Shown: in pieces, positions 5,599 to 5,766 of the stretch | Layout: each line of letters opens with the position of its first letter | Position numbering within the stretch: the first letter of the stretch is position 1 | Assembly (NCBI GenBank): GCA_031279525.1 | Contig: JAITIH010000207.1 | Coordinates: forward strand, 1 to 5,766 | Direction: 5' to 3' | DNA: 5,766 bases | DNA from: Deltaproteobacteria bacterium | GTDB lineage: Bacteria; Desulfobacterota; Desulfarculia; Adiutricales; Adiutricaceae | Program-made: the position numbers and the translations under genes | Notes under the pieces: generated by a model | What the model saw: the letters and a program-made list of their open reading frames with translations, nothing else | What the model was told of the DNA's origin: nothing | Databases searched by the model: none

Positions 5599-5766
5599 GG
5601 ATATTTTTTGGTAGTGAGGGTTAAATTCATTAGTATAAATTTGATCTAAAGTTATCCCCGGCTTGATTTCGCCAAACTGGACCAAGAGATCGATCCAGAC
5701 GGTGACGGTCTCTGGCTTAATGATCCCGTTAGGGGCGAAATACCTTTCGTTGACGTAACTGACGTC
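5596..5766 (-). CDS. ABC transporter substrate-binding protein, C-terminal end only (SBP3, cut by the window edge)
   Basis: Hand translation from the right edge gives 56 codons and a TGA at 5598-5596. The fragment begins DVSYVNERYFAPNG and ends TNEFNPHYQKIS, and corresponds to residues 305-360 of SBP2. It matches SBP2 at 39 of 52 aligned positions and SBP1 at 29 of 52, so SBP2 and SBP3 are the closer pair. It shares the ERY(F/Y), TVW and TNEFNP motifs of the array. The rest of the gene (about 300 residues, presumably with a lipoprotein signal) lies beyond the window. There is no sign of a frameshift, so the truncation comes from the window and not from decay. Confidence 0.9.
   Translation of the reverse strand, partial: DVSYVNERYFAPNGIIKPETVTVWIDLLVQFGEIKPGITLDQIYTNEFNPHYQKIS

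Noticed and set aside
1..5766. CRISPR array, insertion sequence, tRNA or integrase signs
   Set aside because: I saw no regularly spaced repeats, terminal inverted repeats flanking a transposase, or cloverleaf-like segment; the repeated segments are explained by SBP paralogy.

Overview
The window is one compact set of minus-strand genes, read from the right edge to the left edge: end of a substrate-binding protein (SBP3, partial), two complete substrate-binding lipoproteins (SBP2, SBP1), a NifK-like protein, a NifD/NifE-like protein, and the start of a cysteine synthase (partial). Gaps are 37, 126, 85, 24 and -4 bp, so this looks like one operon. No tRNA, rRNA, CRISPR array, insertion sequence or plus-strand gene is visible, and no gene-free stretch exceeds about 130 bp.

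Right part (about 3261-5766): a tandem array of at least three paralogous ABC-transporter substrate-binding lipoproteins of the NitT/TauT/SsuA (NMT1-like) fold. SBP1 and SBP2 align without a gap from residue 71 to 356 at about 51% identity (145 of 286, counted by hand). The visible end of SBP3 matches SBP2 at 39 of 52 positions and SBP1 at 29 of 52. No permease or ATPase lies inside the window.

Left part (about 230-3175): two nitrogenase component-1 family proteins. Both keep the three cysteines that bridge the P-cluster in NifD/NifK, and the D-like protein also keeps the cysteine equivalent to the FeMo-cofactor ligand Cys275. Residues equivalent to NifD His442, His195, Gln191 and Arg359 appear to be replaced. 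I therefore read the pair as a nitrogenase-like reductase or scaffold that does not fix nitrogen. The reductase partner (NifH-like) is not in the window.

Far left (1-233): cysteine synthase, whose ATG overlaps the stop codon of the D-like gene (ATGA). The best joint reading, an inference, is a sulfur-scavenging system: periplasmic lipoproteins capture small organosulfur compounds, a nitrogenase-like enzyme cleaves C-S bonds reductively (compare methylthio-alkane reductase, MarHDK), and the sulfhydrylase fixes the released sulfide or thiol on O-acetylserine. The main alternatives are a NifEN-like cofactor scaffold with cysteine supply for Fe-S assembly, or reduction of an unrelated substrate.

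Organism: a bacterium of moderately high GC with strong Shine-Dalgarno sites; an oxygen-sensitive nitrogenase-like system suggests an anaerobe. The sequence alone does not settle the phylum.
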